Positions 22,094 through 34,429 are shown, counted from the stretch's first letter. The stretch is 64,000 nt of DNA from Malus domestica (GCF_042453785.1 NC_091673.1:10015501-10079500); one strand, 5' to 3'. Numbers and translations: made by a program. Notes: generated by a model not told the origin, from the sequence alone.

Positions 22094-22518
22094 TATTTAT
22101 ACCATACTTAGGGCCTCCGTATTTAGATCTCGTAAAAATACTCGGGGGACTTAAATGTAATTATGTAATACAGGAAGGGGCAAATATGTAATAAATGAGG
22201 AGCCCTTATTCTATAAAAGGGACTCCTCACCCTCACAATTGGGAGAGGCTCTTATATAGCAAGCCCTCTCACCCTCACAAAGCTCATATTTCTCAAGCTC
22301 TCATGCTCACAAACAGAGAGCCCTCTCAAACTCTCTCTTTCTCTGGATGACTCCTTCTCACCCTTGTAATCCATACATACAGTCAGAGAAATAGAATCAA
22401 TGTGAACGTAGCCCAAACATTGGGGTGAACCACGATACATCTTGTGTTATTTACTTTCTTGCAGATACACGGTCGGATTTACGTTATTCTAAGACCCCTC
22501 CGATTTTGTGCATCAATA
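22094..22518 (+). repeat. 3' LTR of element II
   Basis: About 425 bp, co-linear with the 5' copy throughout and preceded directly by the polypurine tract. It is flanked on its right by the CACAT duplication. Confidence 0.85.
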
Positions 22519-22543
22519 CACATCAATACCAAACCAACCCTTA

Positions 22544-23250
22544 GACCATCTCCAATCCTGACCTAAAACCTAAAAATATTTAGCCCAGAAAATTTAGGTT
22601 TTAGCCCAGAAACAGCTTTTCTACTCCAACCCTTTTGGCCTAAAATTTTAGCCCCAGATTATCAAAAAATGAATTAAGGCTAATTTTTTTTTTAAAAATA
22701 AAATTATGTAGACTATCCTAAATTAATTTTATGAACATTTTAACCTAAAAGTATTTAAATTCTGAAAAATTTTGAAAAATCACTAAATCAATACATGAAA
22801 ATCATGATAAACCACATAAACTTAAAAAAAAAAAAATTATTCTAGCCGTTGGAAAAAATATTTAAATTCCGATAAATTTTAAGATTATTCTAGCCATTGG
22901 ATTTAAATTTGGACCGTTAGATCTTTTTTTTTACCGTTATATTTGATTATATTCGATTTAAGCCGTTGGATTCAATAAATATATAAATATAAAACAAAAA
23001 AAAATTGAATGTGGACCGTTGGATTAACCAACAGTCCAATTACCACCACCACCCGATGAAGAAAAATAGCCGTTGGCTACAGGACAAGGCCTACTTTTCA
23101 CTCTCATCCCTGGATCCCAGCAGGCCTATATTTACCTTCATTTTAAGTTTTAGGTTTTAGGTTTGGTTTATGTTTTGGGTTGGAGTGAATTTGGGAGGGA
23201 AAAAAAGGAGAAAATTTAGGTTATAAGCCATTATTGGAGATGATTTTAGA
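22544..23250. mobile_element. Probable hAT-type MITE or TIR element
   Basis: The left end carries GACCATCTCCAAT and the right end, near 23235, carries ATTGGAGATG. The interior repeats GGTTTTAG/CTAAAACC phrases and is AT-rich with no coding capacity. A related stretch, in reverse orientation, lies at 41575-41770. Confidence 0.5.
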
Positions 23251-23689
23251 TTTAAGATTTGAAACTCTCGAAAGGAAAAAAAATAAAAAATAAAAAAATA
23301 AAAAAATAAACTAAAGCAAAAATAATAAAGAAGTAGAGGAATGACTGCACCTGCATTTTTGCAGTTGATTTGTTTTATGGGTTTTATGGTAAATTCAGCG
23401 TGCACATTTCAGTGATAAGCTTCCATTGCTTGCACATGTGATGCGGTTGCGAGATAAACAGAAGGAAAGAGGAAAAAAGAGAGATTGAAATTCGAATATT
23501 CGTAAATTCCCTTTAGATGGGACGGACACGGTTAAAGATAATCGCAGAAATATCAGCAAAATCACAAGTGAATCACACGACATGGTAGGCACCGTATACC
23601 TATTTTTGTTTGATTTTGTAGACACCCTTTTTCGTAGTGACAAAAAGAAATTATGCCCATATATTATGGAGTAGGATTTTCTTTCTTCT

Positions 23690-23852
23690 TTTATTTCTTT
23701 CCCTTTCTTCCTCTTTTTTTTGAACGGTCATGGTGAATTCACGTCAAGATCTTATATTATTTTTTTTTTATAGAAAGAGAAAGACAAAGTAGAGAAGGTG
23801 AGATGAGGGGATAGAAGGGATGGAAATAGGAGGGGAGAGAATCCTAATCCAT
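23690..23852. mobile_element. Short MITE with AGGATT ends
   Basis: The left end is TAGGATTTTCTTTCTTCT, and the right end is GAGAGAATCCTAAT preceded by GATGGAAATAGGAGG. The core holds GGTGAATTCACGTCAAGATC. It is the same family as the element at about 14080-14255. Confidence 0.55.
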
Positions 23853-24039
23853 ATATTATAGTACATTTCGATCCAAACAGATTTCAAGCCCACATTCTAC
23901 ACGAGTTCGATTTCTAACGCTAGTGAATCACACGATGGTGGCTAAAGAGATGCATTGCTTATGTGAGTCTTTTCCCTAGAATGATGGATTGTCGTGACGA
24001 ACAATCAACTTGTCACCTTTTAAAAAATGAGTAAGAAGG

Positions 24040-24250
24040 AATTTAGGATCCGTTTGTAAGTGTTTTTAAACGATTGAAAGTGCTTTTAAATAAAATATTT
24101 TTAGAACCAAACCTTATTAAAAATGCAAATTAATTATGAAATAACACTTGAAGTGCTTTAGTAAGAAGCATCTTAAGTACTTTTGAAACCTAAAAATATT
24201 TTCTCAAAAAGCATTTTCAATAATTTAAAATCATTTGCCAAACGAGCCGT
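24040..24250. mobile_element. Foldback MITE
   Basis: The left half has GTGTTTTTAAACGATTGAAAGTGC and the right half has GCATTTTCAATAATTTAAAATC and CAAACGAGCC. A second member lies at 53720-53935 with the same phrases. Confidence 0.5.
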
Positions 24251-24259
24251 TGGGCAAAT

Positions 24260-25618
24260 TAGAGTAGTTTGCAATTGACTACTTGAAATTATTCATTTGA
24301 AAGTGACGGTGTAATGCTCATTTGGTACATTTCATTTCCGTCATCTAATGTTTGTACTATTTTTTTTTTTTTTTTAAATTTAACCTCAATTTTTTAATAG
24401 CCAGAAGTACCTCGTCCAAACACATCGTTAAGCAAAGTAACAGAAATTAGGTAAAACACGATTACATGCCAGTGCCAGGGACGATGCCGTCCATGACGTC
24501 GTAGACCTAAAAACACAATCACCTAATAACTTTAGCACGGGCATTACGCACCGAGTGACAAACACAAAATAAAGGTTTACCTTCGGTGCCTAAAAAAGTT
24601 GGAACCATTCCAAACATGAGTGGTGGAGTTGTACAAGGCGGTCATAAAAAATACATGCCGAGAATATGGTGGTTGGTTGGGCATGCAACTACAAGCATAT
24701 GGTGGTCCGAAAAAACTAGTGGGGTGATTCACAAGGTCACCACCACCACCATCATATCATGTGATTAGGAAAGCGTCAACGTATTAGATTCGATAAGAAG
24801 GTAGAGAAGCAGTTAAGGGGGAGCTATTCAGTTACCAAAACCAAACAATATACGACCCTGTTGCAATCAATTGGGTGTCATTACCTTCACATAATTGCTA
24901 GTGCTTTGCCCACCCTCCCTTCTGCTAACTTCTACTAACTTCTACTGAGAGTAGGCTCTATTGAAAGAACTAAGACAATGGTTGGTATTTCTTTTGGGAA
25001 GATTGCTTCAAGCATAGCTCTCGGGGGAGGGAAAGAGAGGGCATTTGCACGCCTGTGCAGGAGTGCAGACGCTGACTTGAAACAGAAAATTATGTTGGAT
25101 CGCCCTACGTGCAATATTTTCTATGCAGAAACATGAAGGGTACACATTACTACACTTTTGGATGATAGACCAGGCATCGTTTCGAACCAAAGAAGGAAAG
25201 GAGCCCCCATTTAAAGGGTAACGCATGCCACATGGTAATACAATCCAAACAGCTAGCATATGCTTATATAGCCTTACACACTTAATAAACATGAAAACTA
25301 CTGATCCTTTTGAGAAAACCCTACGCTGCTTCGACGAAAAGTCAGCTGCCTAATCCCTCCTTCGTCATCAAACGTAACATGAAATTAAGCTCTCCTAACC
25401 CAACTAAGTATCGAAGTAAAGAATTCCCATTAAGCACCTGATGGCTCTAACTTACATAGGAAAAGAAAAAATGCTTCTGCATATTAAAGGACCATGGCAC
25501 ACGCCCCAGCAATCCACCCACAGAAATTATTAGGTCATGATACTTCTAAAAACAAGAACCAGAAAATGCCAGCTTACCCATTGGAAAGAGGCATAACCAG
25601 TGTATGCTTTTGCTTTCT
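24260..25618. other. Intergenic, no gene seen
   Basis: Mixed composition, with a poly-T run at 24360-24376. The short frames show no family resemblance. No RNA gene was recognised. Confidence 0.4.
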
Positions 25619-25634
25619 TTAATTGAGAAGACAT

Positions 25635-25802
25635 AAAAGGTCGTACCCAGTGCACAAGGCTCCCGCTTTACGCAGGGTCTGGGAGAGGTGAATGTCGGCT
25701 AGCCTTACCCCCATTTATGGAGAGGCTGCTCCCAAGTCTCGAACCCGAGACCTACCGCTCATGGGCGAAGGCACTTGCCATCGCACCAAGTGCGACCTCT
25801 TC
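25635..25802 (-). mobile_element. tRNA-derived SINE (Au-like) with 16-bp target duplication
   Basis: Read on the minus strand, the element starts GAAGAGGTCGCACTTGGTGC. It has an A-box-like GGTGCGATGGCAAGTG and a B-box GGTTCGAGACT, and it ends GCACTGGGTACGACCTTTT. It is flanked on both sides by TTAATTGAGAAGACAT (25619-25634 and 25803-25818). The perfect duplication indicates a fairly recent insertion. I recall this sequence type as the angiosperm Au SINE. Confidence 0.85.
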
Positions 25803-25818
25803 TTAATTGAGAAGACAT

Positions 25819-26727
25819 GACGTACCAAATTTCATCTCTTTAAGCCTGTGATCAGAACATTCAATGAGTATTTTCTACGTATACCTAACTATACGGATAA
25901 TGTACTTTAATTATCTACAGAATCGTGGCTTGGAACCAGAATCTTGCCATTTATCCCTATCTGATCCATTAGTTTTGTATTAGCTTAATACAAAAAATTT
26001 AGATAACCCTTGACTGATATGCATGTTCATATTCATTTCCCCATTAAAAGTATAGGCTTTTGCTACTCATTTCAAGTATGTACTCTTCACCCAAACTTAT
26101 TCCAGTATATATTTGTAGGTACTTACGTACATGAATCAAGATACAGGACGTTTACGCCTTCTATTTGTCCACTACAATTGCTTTATTTATCATTAGGAAG
26201 CTTTACCAAGCGGCAATTAGATGTGTTGCATTGTTTTCATTTTTTATGGTCTTATTTTTGTCTTTCCCTTCACAATCCTGAAAGTAAAGCAACAACGAAC
26301 TACGTACAGTTTGCTAAGTATTCTGACTGATGACACATTATGTAGACTAATTAGGTAATACAGATTCGACTTGCCTAGCAAGGATGTAACAGAAGGACGT
26401 CGAATTGAAATATGCTTTCTTGAAAACGCATCTATTTCATCTCGATAAGTGTCATCACCTTACTTTGATTATAAGAGTCCTAATCACAACCTATTAAACT
26501 ATTTCGTTAATAAAGAAGTTCACAAGCAATCATCACATAACAATTCAACTGGTGAGAGGCTCAATCAAAACGTGCAAATGCATATTTAGGGTCGAGATTC
26601 AAACTACAAATGATTCAGTTTCTAGCTGTAGTCAACATTAACTCATTAAGTAACTAAAATAAGAAGTGAATTCAACGTAGAAAGAAGACAGTGGAACTCA
26701 CACAAGGCCAGCAAGCAAGGGAAGCAG
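25819..26727. other. Intergenic; 3' flank of the SET/MYND gene
   Basis: AT-rich, no recognised gene. The part next to 26728 is probably the 3' UTR of the minus-strand gene. Confidence 0.4.
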
Positions 26728-27936
26728 TTAGCTATGCTCGTCTTTCTTAAGGCTGCCACAGACATTGCACTCCATGACATTCGAAGGACTTCCGTCATCT
26801 TTCGGGGGCAATGGAGCCAGGGTGCCCCAGCAATTGGTTCTGTTGCACATGAACCTGACAAAGAAATAGGCGTGTGGGAAATCGGCTTCCCCTTGGGCTT
26901 CGGCTTCGGCTTCTTCAATGTCAATCCCGGATTCGGGTTCTGATTCCGAGGATGCCTCCATTTCCTGGTCTTGGTCCTCATCCATACCCACTGCTTCTTC
27001 CTCACCCTCCTCATTGTCGGACCAACTAGCTTCCACCTTGCAGCGATCACATTGACAAGCAAAACCATAGTCCTCCGCCAGAGTCCTCTGCCGGTTCGAA
27101 TGACTCTGATTCACCGGGAAATAGCTCAGGCAGATCTCCCTCCCTGCCGGAACATCATGTATCATCCTGATCACCATGTCCGTGTTGTGTTCGCTGTCTG
27201 TGTCGATATAATCAAACCGGCAGGCATTGGGGAGGCAGTCGTGGTTGAAGAACGAAGCTTTGGGATAAATGGCGTAGGCCCTGCTCGACCTCTGCGACAA
27301 TTCCGTGAAGGGTTCCATCAATCCAAAGGCGTTGAGCTTGTCCTTGGCCAGTAGAGCCGCCGAGAGCTCTACCGAAAACATCTGCTTCTCTAGGAGAAAT
27401 GGAGGAGGAGCACAGAGTGTCGAGATGAGAGAGTGAAGAAACTGGGCAGCTGCGGTGGTGTCGGCAACGGCGGAGTCGTGCGGCTGGCCCTGGAGAGACA
27501 ATAGAATCTGGAAATTGGAAGGGGAAACGACCGCGAGATTGTAGGCGGCGACCAAGAAACTGGCCTGGACCTGGCGATCGAGCGGCTGGGCGGAGAGAGG
27601 CGAAGAAGGGTCTCGGAGACGGCCCAGGGCTTGGCAGGCCCAAGGAGAGTGGGAGGAGGAGAGAGCGGCAGAGAGGCAATTGGGGCCGCAGAAGACGTGG
27701 TGGGAACACCATGGACATAGTTGAGGCTGAGCTTGGGGTTGGGGTTTTTGTAGGGTTTTGAAGCAGCGGTGGCAGTAAGGGTGGGGAGAAGGAGTGATGA
27801 GAGGAAGAGCAGAGTAGAGGAGGATGGGAGAGTCTCTGAGAACGATTTCGCCACCCCTGAGTGGCTCAGCGGCCACTAACGCCCGTCCTCTCCCTTCGAT
27901 CTCCGTTACCGTCAATAATTCCTTCGTCATTTCCAT
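26728..27936 (-). CDS. SET and MYND domain protein (SMYD-like), putative lysine methyltransferase
   Basis: A single exon of 402 residues. The SET domain is split by a MYND zinc finger. The SET N-part IEGRGRALVAAEPLRGGEIV is near 13-32. The MYND ligands are C55, C58, C74, C77, C83, C87, H96 and C101. The SET core follows, with FFNHDCLPNACRF (family NHSCxPN) at 229-241, ICLSYF at 268-273 and post-SET CQCDRC at 294-299. SMYD-type enzymes use S-adenosylmethionine to methylate lysines of histones or other proteins. Here NHSC is NHDC, so activity should not be assumed. An acidic D/E-rich insert follows the post-SET cysteines, and the C-terminus carries four more cysteines (CNRTNCW, CNVCG). The closest relative I recall is the Arabidopsis SET gene At1g43245, which I believe is longer, so a further 3' exon is possible. 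The start is the first ATG of the frame. A LINE lies about 115 bp upstream. Confidence 0.85.
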   Translation of the reverse strand: MEMTKELLTVTEIEGRGRALVAAEPLRGGEIVLRDSPILLYSALPLITPSPHPYCHRCFKTLQKPQPQAQPQLCPWCSHHVFCGPNCLSAALSSSHSPWACQALGRLRDPSSPLSAQPLDRQVQASFLVAAYNLAVVSPSNFQILLSLQGQPHDSAVADTTAAAQFLHSLISTLCAPPPFLLEKQMFSVELSAALLAKDKLNAFGLMEPFTELSQRSSRAYAIYPKASFFNHDCLPNACRFDYIDTDSEHNTDMVIRMIHDVPAGREICLSYFPVNQSHSNRQRTLAEDYGFACQCDRCKVEASWSDNEEGEEEAVGMDEDQDQEMEASSESEPESGIDIEEAEAEAQGEADFPHAYFFVRFMCNRTNCWGTLAPLPPKDDGSPSNVMECNVCGSLKKDEHS

Positions 27937-28050
27937 TTGCTTCCTGCGGTTTTAGGTCAGTTGTGTCTCGGACCATCACATGTTCTTTTTTTTTTTTTTG
28001 GAATACTATCACATGTTCTTTACCTCGAATTTACCACACCTATTTTTTTT

Positions 28051-31000
28051 GTTTTTTTTTTTTTTGTTTTTTGAAAGCAGGGGAACAACAAGGCAAAGAA
28101 GCCAAAGAACAAGAAAGCCTACAGAGAGGCAAACACAAAGCAGGAAACCAAGTAGTGAACGGGGATACAACAGAGACACCGCCACCTAGTGGAGACGTCA
28201 CCCCAAACACCACCAAAAAGAAATCAATGAGGACACGGGAGCCCATCATTGTTCAAAACAAAGACCAACGAAGATGGGGGCCGCTCGACCCTAACAGAAT
28301 CACTCATCTCCGTAAAACCAACTGACGCTAGCTCATGCGCTGCACCATTAGCTGATCTAGGTACCCAAGACCAGCGACAGAACTGGAAGGCCTCCCCAAG
28401 CTGTTTGACCCGAGCCAACACAGGGAAAGACTCCCAACTGCCCATCTCTAAAAAACCAGAGAGACAATTAACAGCATCAAGAGAATCAGATTCAATAATC
28501 AGAGCATTGATACCCAAAGCTACACCCAATTCACAACCACGAAGCAAAGCTAAAGCCTCAACTGCAGCAGCCGAGGGAGCAGAAAAAGGGTACCTTGCAG
28601 CAGCAACAAACCTCCCTTCCGTAGCCTGCATAACCACCCCAGCGAAACCCAACTTTGAAACCTTTGACCAACTAGCATCAATATTTATCTTGATGAAAGG
28701 AAAGGTAGGAGCACACCAACGCGAAACATGCCCCACCCTACCAGATCCCTCCAACCTGGACGCTCCCAAAATATCTTTCGAAGCCAAGAAAGAGCCCACA
28801 ACCGTAGATAAAGCAAACAACACTTTAGAAGGATTAATGGGCACCTTATTATACACAAAGTCACAGCGCGTCTTCCAAATAAACCAACAGGTATAAGCAA
28901 TATAAGACCGCATCCACTTAGCATGGGTAGAGGACGCAAAGGAAGAAGACCACACATCCTTTAACCAATCCACCCAAGAGTGAATAGCATCACGATCAAT
29001 TTTGTAGTTCAGGGCACCTCCAAACCAAATAGGCTCAACCCACGAACAATTAAGAAAAAGATGCCCAATAGTCTCATCATGGCAAAGACAAATATGACAG
29101 ATAAAGGAAATAGAGGACCTTCTGCGAAAAAGGGCCGCACAAGTAGAAAGGCAATTATGCAAAGTGAGCCATAGAAAATGGCGCAATTTCGGGGGCACCT
29201 CAAGCTTCTAGATAAGGAACCCCACGAGCAGTAGAAAGCCGATTATCCCTCAGAGCAAGCGATCTACTTTGAATCCACCGGTAACCCGACTTGACTGTGT
29301 AAATACCATTCTTACTACATCCCAAAATAATCCGGTCCTTGTGACTCAAATCACCAATTGGAGTGTCCTTAATAGCCTTTTTATCCGTATCCGAGAGGAA
29401 AGGTAGCAGGAAATTAAGATCCCACCTCCTAGAAACCGGACAAATAAGCGAGCTCACACGCAAACTAGAGGTAACCGGAACCGACCCAAAAGGCAGAGAA
29501 TGACCTAAAGACAGAGACGGTAACCACTTATCCACCCACACCCGCACATCCTGACCTCCCAAAATTTGCCAATGAGAACCAAGTTTAAGCAAATCCCTTC
29601 CCGTGAGAATACTAGACCAGGCCCAAGAAGCACGACCACCTTTCGTTGCTTCCCAAATATTGCAATGAGGGAAATAACGAGCCTTAATTACACGAGCCTA
29701 TAACGAATTAGGGTCTGAAACCAAGCGCCAACATTGTTTAGCTAACAAAGCAGCATTAAACTCTTGGAAATTCCGAAAGCCCAATCCACCTAAGTCTTTT
29801 GGAAGACCCAAAACATCCTTGGAAACCCAATGCATTTTGCGAGCTCCATCCTTGTTACCCCACCAAAAATCAGCCACCAAAGAATCAAGCTCCTGACAAA
29901 CAATGGCAGGGAATGTAAAAATACTTATAAGGTAAGCAGGAATAACCTGAACAACAACCTTAATCAACACCTCTTTTCGGACTCGGGACAAAGAACTTTG
30001 TTTCCACCCTTGCATTTTCTCTAGAATTCGCCCCTTCACATAAGAATGGCCTCGCTTCTTGGACCTTCCCCAAATAGCAGGAACCCCCAGATAGGTCCTA
30101 GGATTACAAACCACAGCCATACCAAGAATACTCCCCAGGTGGGCGGAAAGCGAAGCCGGAACATTTGCCCCAAAGAAAACGCTAGATTTCAATAAGTTGA
30201 CATTTTACCCCGAGGCTTCACAATATGTAGCAAGAAGATCGCTCAGATGCCGACAGTTATTCTCATCTGCTCGCAAGAAAATTAAAGTATCATCAGCAAA
30301 GAAAAGATGGGATATAACCGGTCTCGAGAAACCCATCCGCACACCAACCAGCCGCCCTTGATCCACCTCACCCTGAATCATTCAGGAGAGAACCTCCCCA
30401 ACCAATATGAATAAATAGGGAGAAAGAGGATCCCCCTAACGGAGACCCCTGGAGGGAGCAAATATAGTCCCATGTTGCCCATTTAGAATAACATTAAACT
30501 GAACCGAATTAACACAGCCCATGATAAGCTTTCTCCACATCAGACAGAACCCCATCTTTTCCATAACCGCCTCCAGAAAATCCCATTCAACCCTATCATA
30601 AGCCTTCTGCATATCAAGTTTAATGCCCAACTCAAATTTATTCTTTGCTTTCCTCTCTTTCAAAAAATGAAAGATTTCATGAGTTATACCAATACTATCC
30701 TGAATTTGTCTACCCGCCACAAAAGCATTCTAAGAAGGAGAAATAATGGTCTGCAGTAACACTCTCAGTCTATTGGCGAGAACTTTTGACAGAATTTTGT
30801 AAGAATAGTTGCATAAACTGAAAGGCCTAAATTGCGAAACAGATTCAGGATTTGCAACCTTTTGGGATAAGAACAATATGAGTATCATTCAGAGTACCTG
30901 AGATGGTAGAGTCCTGAATCAAAGCTTTAACCAAAGCTAAAACATCCGTTCTGACAGTCTCCCAAAAAGACTGGTAAAACACCCCTTGGAATCCGTCCAG

Positions 31001-34000
31001 GCCAGGAGTCTTCAAGCACCCCATTTCCAGGGCTGCCTCCTTAATTTTGTCATCTGAAACCAACGCAACCAAAACCATATTCATAGCATCAGAAACCACA
31101 TGAGAGATACAGTCCAATGAGGAGCCCCAGTTCCGAGACCCAGCCGAGCTGAAAATGTCAACAAAATAGTTCTCCACCAAGTGACGAACCTGATCAGGAC
31201 GCTCCACCCAACACTCACCCTTATCCTTAAGCTTCACAATGGTGTTCCTACGACGCCGATGCAAAGTTGAATGATGAAAAAACTTAGTATTAGCATCCCC
31301 ATCTCGCAACCATTTGACCCTAGAGCGTTGACACCAAAAACTTTCTTCCTGCGCCCTTAGATCATCAATGAATTGAGATTTCTCCCTTATCACATCTTGG
31401 TTTGAACCCCAATCCCTCTGGAGATCATCTAATTGAGCAAGGAGATCTTGAATTTGAAGGCCCCGCCTCTTAAACTTGGTACTGCTCCAGCGACACAAAC
31501 TAGACCGGCAAGCAGTTAATTTTCTCCCCTAATTCAACAAAACATCACCGTGTTGCTTGTGTTCCTAACAGGTACAAACCAAATTCTGACACTCTTCCTC
31601 CTTAGCCCAAAAAGCCTCAAACCTAAAAAGCTTCATTCCTTTCAAACCATCCAAATCAGACTTAATTATGAGAGGGCAATGATCAGAAGCCAAAACCGTG
31701 CCATGCGTAAAAGTGGAGTTAGGCCAAAGGTCCTGCCATAAATCATTAACAAGGACCCTATCAAGCCGTTCCTCCACCCAATCCCCATATCTCAATCCTC
31801 GCCAAGTAAAAGCCAGCTCATTGAAGCCCAAATCAAACAAATTCAAAAAATTCATGAAATCCTCCAAATACCTGGGCCTATTATACAATACCTCAACCCC
31901 TCCAGCCTTTTCATAAGCCCAAATGTACTCATTAAAATCCCCACCACATATCTAAGGAATCTCCAAATGAATAAAGTGATTTATCATCCAACCCCAAAAC
32001 ATTTGTTTTTCATTTCTATAAGGAGTCTCATACACCCTAGTGACACGAACCCATCTATTATCCCCTTTAATGCGCTGAACATCATCAATAATATTATGTG
32101 AAGAAAAAACAATTTGAACCACCAATGTGTCATCCCACCACAAGCTTAGGCCTCCAGCCCTACCAACAGGCGAGACGTTAAAATCGTTCAGAAAACCCAA
32201 TCGCCTCTTCACCCCATCAATTCTATGATCTTTCATCTTAGTTTCAAATAAAAATATCATAGAGGGTCTCTTATTACGAATAAGCCCATGTAGAGCCCTA
32301 ACTGCCATGTCCGACCCTAGACCACGGCAGTTCCAAAAAATATAACTCATAGCTGACTTGCGGCTGTTGAGGGTCATCCGCCGCCACCCCGAGCCATCTT
32401 GCCCGCCTTGTTTACCAAACTCTGATCTTGGTCAGTTTCTGAGACATCTTCCAATAATTCCCTCCTGTCACGAGCTTCACATGGGACTTCCCAACTCTCT
32501 TCCTCCGCAAGAAAAGCCCGTTCCACCACTAAACAAGTTTCCTTAAAACTCATGCTCCTCCATAAGTCAGCCACTCTACCTTTACCAATCTCCTCTATAC
32601 CAAACCCCTGAACTTTTTTAGCGGAGAAGTAGATAGCTCCAAGCTTTGCATTTCCATTCCTCTTTAAGTACCCCATTCAGCTACTCCACCCAAAGTGAAG
32701 AAATCCTCAGTAATTGCTATAAGAGAACCCGACTGCCAACCACCCGCATGTTGACTTCCTGAAAAACTAGAATGTGAGCAGCCTTCCTCAACCGCCGTTA
32801 TAGACGGACGGTCCCCATCAGCCTCATTCCCTGGAACCTGGTCAGTTGAAACCAAAGATCGTGGCTTTCGGCGCCACTTCTTTTTACTGCTGCCCTGGTG
32901 AGCAGAACCCACCCTAGGTGCAATAGCCCGAGTTACATCCCCCCTTGGTGAAGTCAAGACTCTTCCTCCCCGTTGGTTCTGAGACTGAGGAAGGCCAGAG
33001 CCCCTTACCTCACCAGCCTGCCGTCGCTCACCCATCCCCACATTTAACATTCTCAAAGGCTCCATAACATCCCTAACTGGATGAGCCTTTGTCCACTCCC
33101 CATACGTAGCTACCCCTTTCACCAGGAGCCTGAAAATTGCATTCTGTATTACCATGCCCAATGAGTCCACATCGGTAACAGAAATCTAGGAGCTGTTCAT
33201 ACCAAAAATCCACCCAAGTATCACGGTTCTGGTCCATCCGAATCCAACAACCATTACATAACGGCTTACCCGTATCAATTAGGAGTCTAACTCGCAAGAA
33301 CCCACGAGCTTTACCTGGATCCTCTAAAACTATAAATTGTTCAGCCTCTTGAGTAAGACGTTGAATATTAGCTGAAGAAATCAAGCCCAGTGGAACGCCA
33401 CGAATCTGAACCTAGAAGGGAATAGTCTTCATCTCAACTTCCTCCAAGGCTAGCTCCGGGGGCCATTTCTTGACAGATAACACCTTCTTCATCACTGCCC
33501 ATGGTACCTGTTCAAGAATTTTGGAGGCCATACTTTCATCTTGGACCGAAATAAGAAACGTATTATCCCTTACCTATTTGATGTCAACCTCTCCCAAATC
33601 TTTCCAAGCTGATCTGAGAATATTCCTTAACTCCCCATTTGTTCAACAGTTTACTCGTAAGAACTTTCCCAATCAATTTGACTCATTGCTCCATAGACGA
33701 TAAGTCCAGCGCCTGATCCAAATTGACCACAAGCTCCTCCACTCCACTGTTCTCCATTAGAGAATAACACAGATTGACAAGTTGCCAAACCAGAACTACA
33801 GAGTACACCAGACTCGCTGCATTAACCCTCAGTATAATTCCCCAGAATAATCTGATAAACGTTTGAAGCCATGACCCACTACACCCTAATAGATAAGGCA
33901 AAATGAACAATCCCATAAATGCATTCACTATCATATACTTGAACGGGGTAGGTGAAATACGCATTGGAGATACACCTGTCGCCGAGATCCCAAATGGCCA

Positions 34001-34409
34001 ATAAATGACATATTTAAAACCAAGACGCCCCCTTGAATAGATCCTCATAAATACATAAATGAACAGTAGCTCCAAACAGTACATCTGAAAATCCCCTACC
34101 CACCAGAAACTGGTGAGGAAGAGTTAAAGCCTGATACCGCCGCACAGGACCAAACCACCAAACGCTCAGCAAAACCCCCCAATTAATTAGCCAATCAAAC
34201 CAGGAATTAAAGACCCCACCTACACCCACCCAAAACCCCAACCGTAAAAGGATAAAGCGCCATAGACCCACATAACCAGCAAAGAATCGAAGGAACCAAC
34301 AAAGAGAGACAAGATAGGGAAACAATAGGAACACAGCAGAACAAAGAGAGCAAACAACACGGACAAAGACGGATCTCACAAATGAGAAAACACTCTCACA
34401 TCGGAGAGG
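28051..34409 (-). mobile_element. Full-length L1-type LINE with target duplication, decayed
   Basis: It is 6.36 kb and flanked by CCACACCTATTTTTTTT at 28034-28050 and 34410-34426. The poly-A tail, seen as T runs on the plus strand, adjoins the left copy, so transcription runs right to left. ORF1 (about 33700-32660) has a DUF4283-like region and a CCHC knuckle, CYRCGLIGHGNTEC, at 33139-33180. ORF2 starts near 32350 with an endonuclease (FWNCRGLGS). Reverse transcriptase follows at about 31500-29700, with KLDMQKAYDRVEWDFLE near 30560-30620 and FFADDTLIF near 30282-30308. Then come a zf-RVT-like region and a C-terminal plant-type RNase H (INIDASWSK to about 28330). ORF2 falls into several frames with stops between them, so the copy is inactive. 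It has separated the SET gene promoter region from the sequence now near eRF1. Confidence 0.92.
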
Positions 34410-34429
34410 CCACACCTATTTTTTTTAGG

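Larger units (their letters stand above)
17692..22518 (+). mobile_element. Non-autonomous LTR element II carrying a PDI gene copy
   Basis: The LTRs are 17692-18120 and 22094-22518, flanked by a perfect 5-bp duplication CACAT (17687-17691 and 22519-22523). The primer site TTTGGCGCCGTCTGTGGGAA is at 18121-18140, and the polypurine tract ACTTGGGGGACTAC is at 22080-22093. No gag-pol frame was seen. In order, the interior holds a partial PDI copy, two copies of an A-rich unit, a 76-bp tandem repeat, two minisatellite types and four TATA-containing units. By eye the LTRs differ at some 30-40 places in about 425, so the insertion is old. It is the same family as element I, in opposite orientation. 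Confidence 0.88.
17499..22540. mobile_element. Harbinger-like MITE interrupted by LTR element II
   Basis: Inverted ends of about 22 bp share TTTGGTATTGATGTG at 17506-17520 and its complement at 22519-22533. They are flanked by TTA on both sides (17496-17498 and 22541-22543), as in PIF/Harbinger MITEs. The MITE body is 17499-17691 plus the last bases from 22519. Everything between belongs to the LTR element, which landed almost at the right end. Confidence 0.65.

Noticed and set aside
27861-28325. Plus-strand frame of 154 codons crossing the LINE 3' end
   Set aside because: It is antisense to the SET gene start and the LINE tail and includes poly-T/poly-A translations.
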